A stretch of 64,000 nt of DNA from DASYPQ01 sp041488095 (GTDB lineage: Bacteria; Planctomycetota; UBA1135; GCA-002686595). Within the stretch, counting starts at the first letter, position 1; each line of letters begins with the position of its first letter. The stretch is taken from NCBI GenBank assembly GCA_041488095.1, contig JBGPOP010000006.1, positions 1 through 64,000 of the forward strand, read 5' to 3'. The notes under the pieces are model-generated. The model did not search any database. It had not been told where the DNA came from and saw only the letters and a program-made list of their open reading frames with translations. Positions 42,679 through 52,193 of this stretch are shown here, piece by piece. The position numbers and the translations under genes are program-made.

Positions 42679-44322
42679 ATGACCTCGACCGATCGGGACG
42701 TGAAGTCGCTCCCGTACGCTCCCGACGACCCCGCACACGGCCCATGGGACGTCGTGGTCGTGGGCACCGGCATGGGCGGATCCACGGTCGGCTACGCTCT
42801 CGCACGACTCGGGCGGCGCGTGCTCTTCCTCGAACGCGGGATGTTCCTCTTCGGTGATGCCGACCGCGGCGACGGCCGGCTTTCCGTCGATCTGGACGAA
42901 CGACCCGATGCGCGTCTTCGCCGCGGATGCTGGCCGCTGCCGATCGAAGGACAGACGAACTTCGGAAGGCTCGAGTTCTTCGCGCCGCTCGGATGCGGTT
43001 CCGGCGGCACGACGGGTTTGTACGCCGCGCAGCTGGAACGGCTCGCTCCGTGCGACTTCAAGCCCGGCGCGAACTATCCCGGGGTCCGCGATTCCACGCT
43101 GCCGGACTCCTGGCCGATCTCCTACGGCGAGCTCGTGCCCTACTACCGGCGGGCGGAGGAGCTCTTCAGGATCCGCGGAACGCCCGACCCGCTGAACCCC
43201 GATCCCGAGGCCTCGCTGCGCGAGCCACCGCCCCTCAGCCCGCGAGACCAGGATTTCCTCGATTCGTTTCGTGAGCTCGGTCTGCACCCCTACCGCGCTC
43301 ACGCGGGCTACGAGTTCCTGCCCGGCTGCGAGGAGTGCGGGGGCGTGCTCTGCCCTCGCGGCTGCAAGAACGACGCCGGCCGCATCTGCCTCATGCCGGC
43401 CCTGGAGAAGCACGGTGCGCGCATCCTCGCGGAGTGCGAAGTGCTCGGTCTCGAGGCCGATTCATCCGCCGTGCACCGGATTCGCTGCAGGTGGAAGGGA
43501 CGAGAGCTGACGATCTCCGGGAAGATCGTCGTGCTCGCCGCCGGCGCCCTCATGACGCCCGTTCTTCTCCTCAACTCCGCGTCGCCCGCCTGGCCGAACG
43601 GCTTGGCCAATCGCTCCGGGAACGTCGGTCGGAACCTGATGTTCCACGCCAGCGACTTCATCGCAGTCCGGCCGAGGCGCCCGCTCTCGCCGGTCGGCCC
43701 CAGGAAGGCCCTGGCGCTGAACGACTTCTATCTCTCGGAAGGCAGGAAGCTTGGCACGTTCCAGTCCGTGGGGATCGCCGCCGATTGGGGGTACATCCTC
43801 TACTTCCTGAGAACCGTCGTCCAGAAGACCCCCGCGTGGCAGAGGCTGCTCGTCAGTCCGTTCCTCAGGATCGTGGCCCGCATCGCGGCCATCTACTTTC
43901 GCAGCGCGGCGGTGTTCGCATCCATCATCGAGGACCTCCCCTACTGGGACAATCGAGTGTTCCCGGATCCGCAATCGAAGAATGGAATGCGCTTCGAGTA
44001 TCGCTACACCGAGGAGCTGCGGGAGCGGACCCGGGCGTACCGAGGACGACTCGCCACCGCCCTCGAGCCCCATCACCGGACCATGGTCCTCACCGGCGAG
44101 AACAACCTCAACTTCGGGCACACGTGCGGGACCTGCCGTTTCGGAGAGGATCCCGCCACCAGCGTTCTGGACAGGAACAACCGCGCCCACGATGTCGAGA
44201 ACCTCTATGTCGTCGACGCCTCCTTCTTTCCGTCGAGCGGTGGAACCAATCCGAGCCTGACCATCGCGGCGAACGCTCTGCGCGTGGCCGATGCGATCCA
44301 TCGGCAGCTCTCGTCGACCTAG
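42679..44322 (+). CDS. GMC-family FAD-dependent oxidoreductase
   Basis: A 547-residue flavoenzyme. The FAD-binding motif is VVVGTGMGGSTVGYALARLG (residues 26-45) with a second FAD stretch, PLGCGSGGTTGLY. A Cys-rich insertion near residues 210-235 (CEECGGVLCPRGC, then GRIC) recalls the iron-sulfur-like insert of bacterial alcohol and long-chain oxidases. The C-terminal catalytic region has NFGHTCGTCRFG and GGTNPSLTIAANALRVADAI. Oxidises an alcohol or sterol-like substrate. A TATCCT box lies at 42603-42608, about 70 bases upstream. It converges on the first asparagine-synthetase gene and may belong to the glycan locus. Confidence 0.88.
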   Translation: MTSTDRDVKSLPYAPDDPAHGPWDVVVVGTGMGGSTVGYALARLGRRVLFLERGMFLFGDADRGDGRLSVDLDERPDARLRRGCWPLPIEGQTNFGRLEFFAPLGCGSGGTTGLYAAQLERLAPCDFKPGANYPGVRDSTLPDSWPISYGELVPYYRRAEELFRIRGTPDPLNPDPEASLREPPPLSPRDQDFLDSFRELGLHPYRAHAGYEFLPGCEECGGVLCPRGCKNDAGRICLMPALEKHGARILAECEVLGLEADSSAVHRIRCRWKGRELTISGKIVVLAAGALMTPVLLLNSASPAWPNGLANRSGNVGRNLMFHASDFIAVRPRRPLSPVGPRKALALNDFYLSEGRKLGTFQSVGIAADWGYILYFLRTVVQKTPAWQRLLVSPFLRIVARIAAIYFRSAAVFASIIEDLPYWDNRVFPDPQSKNGMRFEYRYTEELRERTRAYRGRLATALEPHHRTMVLTGENNLNFGHTCGTCRFGEDPATSVLDRNNRAHDVENLYVVDASFFPSSGGTNPSLTIAANALRVADAIHRQLSST

Positions 44323-44337
44323 CCTTCCGTCCCGGAC

Positions 44338-46311
44338 TCACATCCGACGGCTTGGTGCGCGAGATCCGCGACCCGAGAGGCCGACGGAATGTTCCGCGCA
44401 CCATCGCAGGAGCGCGAAGATCGACCAGACGCGCGACCAGTAGATCCCCGGAGCACCGGCTTCGAAGGCTCGCCACAGGCGCGCGACGGTTTCGGGTACG
44501 AGCCCGACGGATCGGCACGCGTCGCGATCGTTCAAGGTGTCCGCGACCTCGCGCTGCATGCCTTCGCGCGCCCAGCGGTCGATCGGCAGGACGAACCCGG
44601 ACTTGGGGCGCTCGAAGATCGACGGGTCGAGTCCGCCGAGCGCGACCTCCCGCAGCGCCTGCTTGCGGCCGAGCGGCAGGAAGCGGCGACGCTCGGACAA
44701 ACGCCACACCGACTCGATCACGAGGTGATCGAGCAACGGGACGCGGACCTCGAGCGAGACGGCCATGCTGGCGGCGTCGGTGTCGCGCAGAAGCCGCTGA
44801 CCGAGAAAGCTGGAGACCTCCAGGGCCGAGATCGCGCGGAGCCCCGTGTTGCCGTCGATCGCGGCAAGGAGCGATTTGCGCCGCTCGGACGTGAGCCCGC
44901 GCACGACGTCTTCCAACAAGTCGCGCTCGACCAGCTCGGCCAGGAAACGCTCGGAATACAGCGCGTACGAGACCTGATAGACGTCGACCAGCTCACCGCG
45001 CGTCGTCAGCGCGTCCTCGAGCTTGCCCCAGCGCGTCTGCGGTGGAACGGCGCCCGGAGCTCCCATGGCGACGCGTGTGACGACGCCTGCGAGCCGGCGC
45101 AATACCGGCCTCGGCACGAGGCCGGCCGCCCGCGCGATCCGACACCCGCGCGGGATCTCCTGGAAGCTGCGGTATCCTCCGAACAGCTCGTCGCCGCCCG
45201 TGCCGGCCAGCGCGACCGTGATGCCCGCTTCGCGCACCGCGCGGCTGACGAAGTACGTGTTGATCGCATCGAAGCTCGGCTGGTCGAGGCTGGCGAGAGC
45301 TGCATCGAGCTGCGCCCGGAACGTCGATTCGCTCAACCGGATCTCATGATGCTCCGTCCCCAAGCCCTCGGCGACTCGTCGCGCGTAGACGGATTCGTCG
45401 AAGCGCGGATCGTCGAATGCGATGGTGAACGTGCAGATCCGTCCGCGGCCCGCCCGGGAGGCGAGCGCCGCCAGGGCACTGGAGTCGATCCCCCCCGAGA
45501 GGAACACCCCCATCGGCACGTCGCTGATCAGGTGCTGCCGCGTCGCACATTCGAGCTCGGATCGGAGCTCCTCGAGATCGTCCACGCCGGTCCCCGACGC
45601 CATCGGCAGGCTCCAATACCGCTCGGGCTTCGGCAACTCGCCGTCGAGGCCGACCACGGCATGGTGTCCAGCGGGCAACGAGCGCACGCCGATCACAGCG
45701 GTCTGCTCGCCGTTGATGAAGCCGTTCCAGGCGTAGGTCGCGAGGGCCTCCGGCGAGAGTCGTCGCTCGATGCAGCCGGACGCGAGCAATGCGCGCAGCT
45801 CGGAACCGAAAAGAATCGTGGCACGCCCTTCGGAGTCGACGACCCGCGCGTAGTACAGCGGCTTGATCCCGACGCGATCGCGCGCGACGAGGAGCATGCG
45901 ACGCGTCGGGTCCCACAGCGCGAAGGCGAACATCCCGCGCAGGCGTTTCAAGCAATCGACGCCCCACACCGCGTAGGCGCGGAGCAACACCTCCGTGTCG
46001 GAGCGTGTCCGGAAGCTCGATCCCAGGCCACGCAGCTCGTCTCGCAGCTCCTCGAAGCCGTAGATCTCCCCGTTGAAGACCAGCACGTTGCCGGTCCGCT
46101 CGTCGTGCATGGGTTGGTTCGCGTCGGTGCTGAGATCGATGATCGAGAGGCGCCGGTGCGCGAGCACCACGCCACGAGAACCGTCCGCGGGCGAGGAGGA
46201 CCAGATGGCGCCGGCATCGGGCCCCCGGTGAATCTGCGCGGCGCTCATTCGCTCGACCGCAGCCTTGACAGCCGCGTCGACGTGACCGATGGAGACGGCT
46301 ATGCCGCACAT
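44338..46311 (-). CDS. asnB: Asparagine synthetase, glutamine-hydrolysing (AsnB-type, copy 1)
   Basis: A 657-residue amidotransferase. Cys2 (MCGIAVSIG) is the glutaminase nucleophile, with HRGPDAG and FNGEIYGFEELRDEL. The C-terminal ATP-pyrophosphatase site is LSGGIDSSALAAL (272-278). It adds glutamine-derived ammonia to an acyl-adenylate, either aspartate or a sugar acid. Its place at the border of a glycan locus suggests amidation of a glycan building block. The 194-base upstream region holds a GGGAGGAAG ribosome site, a hairpin (CTCCCCGG/CCGGGGAG) and tandem TAGGAT/TAGGCT boxes near 46375-46386, which read as TATCCT on the minus strand. Confidence 0.92.
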   Translation of the reverse strand: MCGIAVSIGHVDAAVKAAVERMSAAQIHRGPDAGAIWSSSPADGSRGVVLAHRRLSIIDLSTDANQPMHDERTGNVLVFNGEIYGFEELRDELRGLGSSFRTRSDTEVLLRAYAVWGVDCLKRLRGMFAFALWDPTRRMLLVARDRVGIKPLYYARVVDSEGRATILFGSELRALLASGCIERRLSPEALATYAWNGFINGEQTAVIGVRSLPAGHHAVVGLDGELPKPERYWSLPMASGTGVDDLEELRSELECATRQHLISDVPMGVFLSGGIDSSALAALASRAGRGRICTFTIAFDDPRFDESVYARRVAEGLGTEHHEIRLSESTFRAQLDAALASLDQPSFDAINTYFVSRAVREAGITVALAGTGGDELFGGYRSFQEIPRGCRIARAAGLVPRPVLRRLAGVVTRVAMGAPGAVPPQTRWGKLEDALTTRGELVDVYQVSYALYSERFLAELVERDLLEDVVRGLTSERRKSLLAAIDGNTGLRAISALEVSSFLGQRLLRDTDAASMAVSLEVRVPLLDHLVIESVWRLSERRRFLPLGRKQALREVALGGLDPSIFERPKSGFVLPIDRWAREGMQREVADTLNDRDACRSVGLVPETVARLWRAFEAGAPGIYWSRVWSIFALLRWCAEHSVGLSGRGSRAPSRRM

Positions 46312-46505
46312 GGAAGGCCGACTTCCTCCCCGGCGCAGCTCCGGGGAGAGGGGTGTGCAGCGTGCGAGGCCACGTAGGATAGGCTAACCTCGAGAGCGTG
46401 CTCGGTCATGATCGGGGATCGCACCAGGAGCCGGAGCACCGTCGCACGAGCTGGCTGACGTCGCGCCCGATCTCCCTCGGGAACGAACCCTAGCCCTTCG
46501 TCAAC

Positions 46506-47534
46506 ATGCCGCGGAACAACGACGAATCTGCCGTGGGTGTGGTCGCCATAGGCCGCAACGAAGGAGAGCGATTGCGACGCTGCTTGGAGTCCGTTCGAGG
46601 ACCCTGCGAGACCGTCGTGTATGTCGACTCGGGTTCGCAGGACGGGAGCGTCGAGCTGGCGCGAAAGCTCGGCGTCGAAGTGGTCGAGCTCGACCTGGCG
46701 ATCCCGTTCACGGCGGCACGCGCGCGCAACGAAGGCCTGCGTCTCCTGCGGGAGCTGCGGCCCGGGATCGAGCTCGTGCAATTCGTCGACGGCGATTGTG
46801 AGCTCGTGTCCGGTTGGATTCCGGCCGCGCGCAAGGCCCTGCTCGGGCGTCCGGATGTCGCTGTCGTCTGCGGCCGGCGCCGCGAGCGCTTTCGTGACGC
46901 GACGATCTACAACCGACTGTGCGACCTCGAGTGGGACACGCCCGTCGGCGAAGCCGATGCGTGCGGCGGCGACGCCCTGATGCGGGTGCCTGCGCTCGAG
47001 CGAGTCGGAGGATTCGACCCCAGCTTGATCGCAGGCGAGGAACCCGATCTGTGCCTTCGCCTGCGTGCGCTTGGATACGTGGTCCTTCGGATCGACGCCG
47101 AAATGACGCTCCACGACGCGGCCATGACGCGGGCAGCCCAGTGGTGGCGGCGCATGATACGCAGCGGCTACGCGGCAGCCGAGTCCCTCGCTCGACACGG
47201 CGCCGCGAAGGCGCGACACGATCTCCGCTGCGTGCGAGGCGTGGTCGTGTGGGTGGTCGCGTTCCCGGCGCTGCTTGCTCTTGGGTTGCTTGCCGCTGCC
47301 CATCGAGGCTCGAGTTCGGCGGTGCTGGCCGTGGCCGTGATCGCTGCCGCTGGGGTGTGCGCTCAGACCGCACGCATCGCTGCGAAGCGCCATTCTCGTG
47401 GGGATAGCGCAGCCGATGCCGGCGTGTACGCCGTGTCTTGCATGGCCGCGAAGCTGCCTCAATCGTTGGGGATGCTGCGCTACCTCAGCTACCGGCGGCG
47501 CCGGCTCGCTCCGCGCCTCATCGAGTACAAGTGA
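46506..47534 (+). CDS. Glycosyltransferase family 2 with C-terminal membrane segments
   Basis: A 342-residue GT-A enzyme. VGVVAIGRNEGERLRRCLES begins the nucleotide-sugar fold; VYVDSGSQDGS and QFVDGDCEL carry the acidic metal- and donor-binding residues. Two hydrophobic segments (about residues 245-295) tether it to the membrane. Inferred to add a sugar to a lipid-linked glycan. Divergent from AsnB copy 1; the upstream region has no ribosome-binding site I trust. Confidence 0.87.
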   Translation: MPRNNDESAVGVVAIGRNEGERLRRCLESVRGPCETVVYVDSGSQDGSVELARKLGVEVVELDLAIPFTAARARNEGLRLLRELRPGIELVQFVDGDCELVSGWIPAARKALLGRPDVAVVCGRRRERFRDATIYNRLCDLEWDTPVGEADACGGDALMRVPALERVGGFDPSLIAGEEPDLCLRLRALGYVVLRIDAEMTLHDAAMTRAAQWWRRMIRSGYAAAESLARHGAAKARHDLRCVRGVVVWVVAFPALLALGLLAAAHRGSSSAVLAVAVIAAAGVCAQTARIAAKRHSRGDSAADAGVYAVSCMAAKLPQSLGMLRYLSYRRRRLAPRLIEYK

Positions 47535-47634
47535 CCCTCGTTTCGGCCGTCTGCGACGTGCTACCGTGGCTGAGACAACCTCCGAGGCCGTGCGGCTCGC
47601 GAAGTGGGCTAGCCGAGCCAACAGGAGAACCGTC

Positions 47635-48897
47635 ATGAAGGTCGCGTACCTGATCGCGCAATACCCCAAGACCAGTCACACCTTCATCCGGCGCGAGATC
47701 GCTGCTTTGGAGCGACTGGGCATCATGGTGCAACGCTATTCGACGCGGGGTGCCAACGAGCTCCTGGTAGATCGCGATGACATCGCCGAGCGCGCGCTCA
47801 CGCGCGTCATTCTCGAAGCCGGTCCGCTCATGCTTCTCGGCCACACCGTGATGCTCGCCCTCCGAAGGCCGCGGCATTGGGTCGGCGCCCTGCTCGACGC
47901 CCTGCACATGGGTTGGCGCTCGGACCGCGGCCTGCTGTTCTACTTGATCTACTTGTGTGAAGCGTGCGCTCTCGTGCGATGGATGGAAGAGGAACACATC
48001 GATCATTTGCATGCACACTTCGCAACCAATGCGGCATCGATCGCTCTGCTTTCGCGTCGGCTCGGCGGACCCACGTACAGCTTCATGATGCACGGCCCGG
48101 ACGAGCTCGACCTCGGCCCGTTCATCTCGCTGGGACGCAAGGTCCACGAGGCGACCTTTGCCGCCGCCATCAGCCACTACGCACGAGCCCACCTCTTGCG
48201 ATTCTCCTCGCCCGACGATTGGGCCAAGATATGCATCGTTCGTTGCGGATTGGACTCCACCTATCTGGATCAACCGAGCGTCCCGCTTCCCAAGGAGCCC
48301 AAATTGGTTTGCGTCGCTCGTTTCGAGGCAGTGAAGGGTCATCTCGTGCTGCTGGAAGCTGCCGCGCGGCTGGCCGGCGAAGGCGTCGCCTTCGAGCTGG
48401 ACCTGATCGGCGATGGTCCGCTTCGTCCGGACATCGAGCGCGCGATCCTGCGCTTGGGGCTGGAGCGCCGCGTCGTGCTCTCCGGCTGGCTCAGCAGCGC
48501 GCAGGTGCGCGAGCGGCTGCTGTCGAATCGCATCTTCGTGCTTCCCAGCTTCGCCGAGGGACTGCCCGTGGTGCTGATGGAAGCGCTCGCGCTCGGGCGA
48601 CCCGTGATCGCCACCTACGTGGCCGGAGTCCCCGAGCTCGTCGTCCCTGGCGAGAACGGATGGCTCGTGCCGGCTTCGAGTGTCGACGCGCTGGTGCACG
48701 CCATGCGCGAGGCCCTGACCACGCCGCACGAGGAGCTCGAACGCATGGGCGTCCGTGGGAGGGAACGCGTCAAGGCCCAGCACGACGTGAGCATCGAGGC
48801 CGGGAAACTCGCCGGGCTCTTCCAGGCGGGGCCCACGAGACCTGTCGGGGCAAGCGACCCTGGGCCCCCCAGGGTCGAACTCGAAGGACCTGCGTGA
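47635..48897 (+). CDS. Glycosyltransferase family 4
   Basis: A 420-residue GT-B enzyme. The start MKVAYLIAQYPKTSHTFIRR and HLHAHFATNAASIALLSRRL lie in the acceptor domain. The donor domain has KLVCVARFEAVKGHLVLLEA and the E-x7-E stretch EGLPVVLMEALALGRPVIA. AGGAG ends 7 bases before ATG 47635, a canonical ribosome-binding site unlike most genes in the window. It follows the GT2 gene by 100 bases on the same strand. Retaining glycosyl transfer to a surface-glycan precursor is inferred. Confidence 0.9.
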   Translation: MKVAYLIAQYPKTSHTFIRREIAALERLGIMVQRYSTRGANELLVDRDDIAERALTRVILEAGPLMLLGHTVMLALRRPRHWVGALLDALHMGWRSDRGLLFYLIYLCEACALVRWMEEEHIDHLHAHFATNAASIALLSRRLGGPTYSFMMHGPDELDLGPFISLGRKVHEATFAAAISHYARAHLLRFSSPDDWAKICIVRCGLDSTYLDQPSVPLPKEPKLVCVARFEAVKGHLVLLEAAARLAGEGVAFELDLIGDGPLRPDIERAILRLGLERRVVLSGWLSSAQVRERLLSNRIFVLPSFAEGLPVVLMEALALGRPVIATYVAGVPELVVPGENGWLVPASSVDALVHAMREALTTPHEELERMGVRGRERVKAQHDVSIEAGKLAGLFQAGPTRPVGASDPGPPRVELEGPA

Positions 48898-49089
48898 CCA
48901 TCCCGCACGTCCCGGGGCACTGCCTGTGACTGGCCGGTTGTCTGGTATTCATCCCGGGTTTGTGCTTGGGTGTCCGCCGAGGCACATCGCCGACTACGAA
49001 TCTCGACAAGACCTCCAGCCCGCTCCCTGAATGGGTCCCGGCTCGATTGCACCCGGCCGGCCGTCCACCCCACCAGGAGCGGAACAGCC

Positions 49090-50562
49090 ATGCCCAATCT
49101 AGTCGCGTATCTCGCACTCATCGGCTGGGTGCCCGCAGCGCTGCTGTTCTTCCGCACCCTCCGGCCCGTGACCGCTGCAACGATCACGATCCTGGGGGCC
49201 TCCGTCCTTCTTCCCGCGAACTTCTCGATCGATTTCCCGGGTCTGCCGCCGGTCGACCGACACGTGGTCGGAGCACTCGCCTGTCTGATCGGCTACTACC
49301 TCTTCGTTCCGCCGAGTCTCCGGAACGCGCGAAGAGCCCGTTGGCCCGCAATCTTGATCGGGACGCAAGTTCTGTGCGCCTTCATTTCCGTTTCGACGAA
49401 CTCGGATCCTCTCCACTACGGGGGGATCAAGCTACCGGGCCTCTCCGAATATGACGCCCTCGGAGTCGCCTTTCATCGACTGGTGACCATCGGCGTCCCA
49501 TTCTTCCTGGGCTCCCGTCTCATCCGGAGCCACCAGGACGTTCAATCCGTGCTCCGCGTCATCGTGTTCTTCGGACTCGTCAACGTGCCGCTCATCCTCT
49601 GGGAAGTGAGAATGAGCCCGCAGTTGCATGCGACCCTCTACGGGTACTTCCCGCATGTCTTTTCCCAGCACATCCGCAGCGGTGGATTTCGACCGGTTGT
49701 GTTCACTTCCCACAGTCTGGAATTGGCGCTCTTCATGGCGACGGCGGTGATCGCTTCCCTCGGGCTCTTGCAAGCCGGGGTGAAGATCCTTGGAACGCGG
49801 GCGATTCTGAGCTTTGTAATCTTGCTCGTGGGGCTGGCATTCTGCAAGAGCTTGGGGCCTTTGCTATTCGGACTCCTGGTACCCGCTCTGATGATCACGA
49901 CGAAAGTGAACGTGCAAGCCAAGGCGGCCATGCTCATGTCGTTCGTGGTCCTGCTCTATCCCTTGCTCAGGTCACAAGAGTTGTTCCCGACGGGAGTGTT
50001 CGTGGAGGCGGCGGAGACCGTGAGCCACGACCGGGCCTACTCCCTCGAGTTCCGTTTCAAGAATGAGGACCTGCTGCTCCAGAAGGCCCGCGAGCGTCCC
50101 TTGTTCGGCTGGGGCACCTGGGGAAGGAATCTTCACTATGATGCTCTGACCGGGACCGACATGTCCGTGACCGACGGGTACTGGATCCTCGAGATGGGCA
50201 TGTTCGGTCTCACCGGGTTTCTGAGCTTCTTCAGCCTTCTCCTGACGCCCGTCATCCTCTCGGCGAGAAGGCTGCGGTTCGTTCCGCCTGGACGTCAGCG
50301 GGCTTTGATCGTCGCCTTGATTCTGTTGGTCCTCGTGCGAGCTGTGGACCTGCTACCCAATGCGTTCTTCGCTCCATTCACGCTCTTCCTGGCCGGGGCA
50401 CTCATGCAGTTCGCGACCGAGACTCCCAGTGTGCCTGCACTCCCCGAGGTGAAGCCGGAACCCGATGGTCTACGGCAACACGGGGTTGTCGCACCGGGAC
50501 GTCCGGCATCGTCCACAGGGGGACCCCGACGGCGCATGCCGTGCCTGGCTCGACCCCTTTGA
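49090..50562 (+). CDS. O-antigen ligase/polymerase-like polytopic membrane protein
   Basis: A 490-residue protein with about ten or eleven membrane segments. A large exported loop (about residues 320-385) contains RERPLFGWGTWGRNLHYD and TDGYWILEMGMFGLTGF, which match the O-antigen ligase/polymerase (Wzy/WaaL) pattern of a loop rich in Arg and aromatic residues with a G-W-G motif. It probably polymerises or ligates the glycan made by this locus. AGGAG precedes ATG 49090 by 8 bases. Apparent GC is lower than in chromosomal neighbours. The C-terminal 40 residues are unconserved Pro/Arg-rich sequence. Confidence 0.8.
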   Translation: MPNLVAYLALIGWVPAALLFFRTLRPVTAATITILGASVLLPANFSIDFPGLPPVDRHVVGALACLIGYYLFVPPSLRNARRARWPAILIGTQVLCAFISVSTNSDPLHYGGIKLPGLSEYDALGVAFHRLVTIGVPFFLGSRLIRSHQDVQSVLRVIVFFGLVNVPLILWEVRMSPQLHATLYGYFPHVFSQHIRSGGFRPVVFTSHSLELALFMATAVIASLGLLQAGVKILGTRAILSFVILLVGLAFCKSLGPLLFGLLVPALMITTKVNVQAKAAMLMSFVVLLYPLLRSQELFPTGVFVEAAETVSHDRAYSLEFRFKNEDLLLQKARERPLFGWGTWGRNLHYDALTGTDMSVTDGYWILEMGMFGLTGFLSFFSLLLTPVILSARRLRFVPPGRQRALIVALILLVLVRAVDLLPNAFFAPFTLFLAGALMQFATETPSVPALPEVKPEPDGLRQHGVVAPGRPASSTGGPRRRMPCLARPL

Positions 50563-50571
50563 GAGGTGCGT

Positions 50572-51666
50572 CTATCGACTTCTCACGAACACCCGCTTCA
50601 GCTGCGGAGTTGCCTCGATATGCCTCAGCAGCACCTCCGCGATGAATGTGTGCCCGAGAGGATTCGGGTGATGATCCTCGGCATCCACCCACAGGGTGTG
50701 CATGTCCTTCATCCCCGCCTGTTTCAGCATTTGCTGGTACTGCGGGTAGAGATCGAGCACCTCGTACCCCATCTGCCGAAATCGGTCTGATGTGTTCTTG
50801 TGGAGACGGAGATAGGTATCGCTCGTGACGTAGTCGTCGTCGGCCGCGACGTTGGCGTTGAAGACCACGATCAGCACGGGGATTCCCCGGGCATGCGCCG
50901 CTTCCATGAGGGCCCGCCGGCTCTCCATCATGACTTCGTAGAGAGGGCCCTTGACACAGTATTCGCCCATGTACTCGTTCTGGCCATCCGCCTCCATGAG
51001 AACAGGCTTGTCCTTCATCTTCTTGAGCTGGCGGAGGACGACCTTCAGCAGGGCCGAGTGCAGGACATTGTCACCATACTCGGGTGGCATCCAACCGACG
51101 TAGCCCCAGCCCGTCGGTTGCGAATCGTTGTGGTCGTGGAGCACGATCAGCAATCCAGGATTGAACGCCAGGATCTTGTTCACGAACACGTGGAATTCTT
51201 GACTGGCGTTGTAACCCGGGACCGAGTAGTTGCGCAGGACGACTGGCGATCCGGCCATGACTTCCAGAGCGCTGCGTAGCTTCTCACCGAACGAGTCCTC
51301 GTAATTGACGCGCCAGCCAAAGGAGGACGAATCGCCGATCAGGGCAACCCGGATGGACTGTTCTGGAACCCCCGGGCTCGCGGTCCCCACCCTGACACCG
51401 GACTCATCCGTGAGCACTCGCGATTCCTGCAGCTCGGTGTCGAGGCCGCTCCTCAGCTTGTACATCACCTGGGGGTCATCATCGAAGTCGATCAAGGATC
51501 TTATGCTGACACGCTTCAGCTGCTCTCGCAGATTTGCGGTGTTCCAGCGAGATCTCAAGAAGCAACGCGTGACGATCTCACCTGTCCCGAGGGTGAGGGC
51601 GAGGGTCACACCAGCCGTCAACAGAACAACCCGTAGTCTCTTTCGCTTCTCGACAAGTCGGGCCAT
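50572..51666 (-). CDS. SGNH-family hydrolase-like protein, membrane-anchored
   Basis: A 364-residue protein with one N-terminal membrane segment (residues 10-30). The exported domain has the SGNH blocks: VALIGDSSSFGWR (Ser nucleophile), SVPGYNASQE (Gly of block II), HDHNDSQ (Asn of block III) and VDAEDHHPNPLGH (Asp and His). Longer starts are rejected because ATG 51666 directly precedes the basic-hydrophobic anchor. Within a glycan locus such proteins usually add or remove O-acetyl or other acyl groups. It converges on the ligase-like gene with 9 bases between. Confidence 0.82.
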   Translation of the reverse strand: MARLVEKRKRLRVVLLTAGVTLALTLGTGEIVTRCFLRSRWNTANLREQLKRVSIRSLIDFDDDPQVMYKLRSGLDTELQESRVLTDESGVRVGTASPGVPEQSIRVALIGDSSSFGWRVNYEDSFGEKLRSALEVMAGSPVVLRNYSVPGYNASQEFHVFVNKILAFNPGLLIVLHDHNDSQPTGWGYVGWMPPEYGDNVLHSALLKVVLRQLKKMKDKPVLMEADGQNEYMGEYCVKGPLYEVMMESRRALMEAAHARGIPVLIVVFNANVAADDDYVTSDTYLRLHKNTSDRFRQMGYEVLDLYPQYQQMLKQAGMKDMHTLWVDAEDHHPNPLGHTFIAEVLLRHIEATPQLKRVFVRSR

Positions 51667-52193
51667 CGGGTGAGCTCTCACTGTCCTGGAGACGAGCAGA
51701 ACGTGCAGATCGACACAGCGTGGGCGCGCTTGGGTCGTGCGATCCCCGGCTTGCGCTTCGATGAGCAGGGGGGGATCCTCTGGAAGCGCTCGGCAGCCAG
51801 GGTGCAGTCGCGCAGCATCGCCTCCGGCACGCTCATGAGCGCGGCGATCTGGGCGTACATCGTCCCGTTCGCTGCTTCGAGCACTCTCTGCACGTCCGGC
51901 ACATTCTATCCATCGGCCCGCGTCGAGACACCGTGCACGCCTTCCTCGAGAATTGCTCGCGTCCCGTTGGCTCGCTCGATCGCATGGCGATCGTCTCGAG
52001 GTGCGGGCGGGGACTCTCCAACCACGCGAAGGCGCGACGCCCGTGACGTCAGGCGACGAGCCCGGGGCCGCTGCGTTCCCGCAGCAGGATCTTGATCCGC
52101 TTCCCGTGCACGGCGGCGGGTGACGCCGCGCGCGGCCGCATGCCTCTTGACCAGACACGGCCGCCGGTGGAGATTCATCGCGTGGGCGAACCC
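51667..52193. other. 527-base intergenic region with no confident gene
   Basis: This gap separates the divergent SGNH and GT4 genes. The only frame with some protein-like character is on the minus strand at 51678-51902 (MPDVQRVLEAANGTMYAQIA and onward, 74 codons), ending 11 bases before the SGNH start. It is unrecognised and I give it about 0.2 as a gene. The rest is Arg/Ser-rich in every frame. It may hold promoters for both neighbours or the debris of a lost gene. Confidence 0.5.
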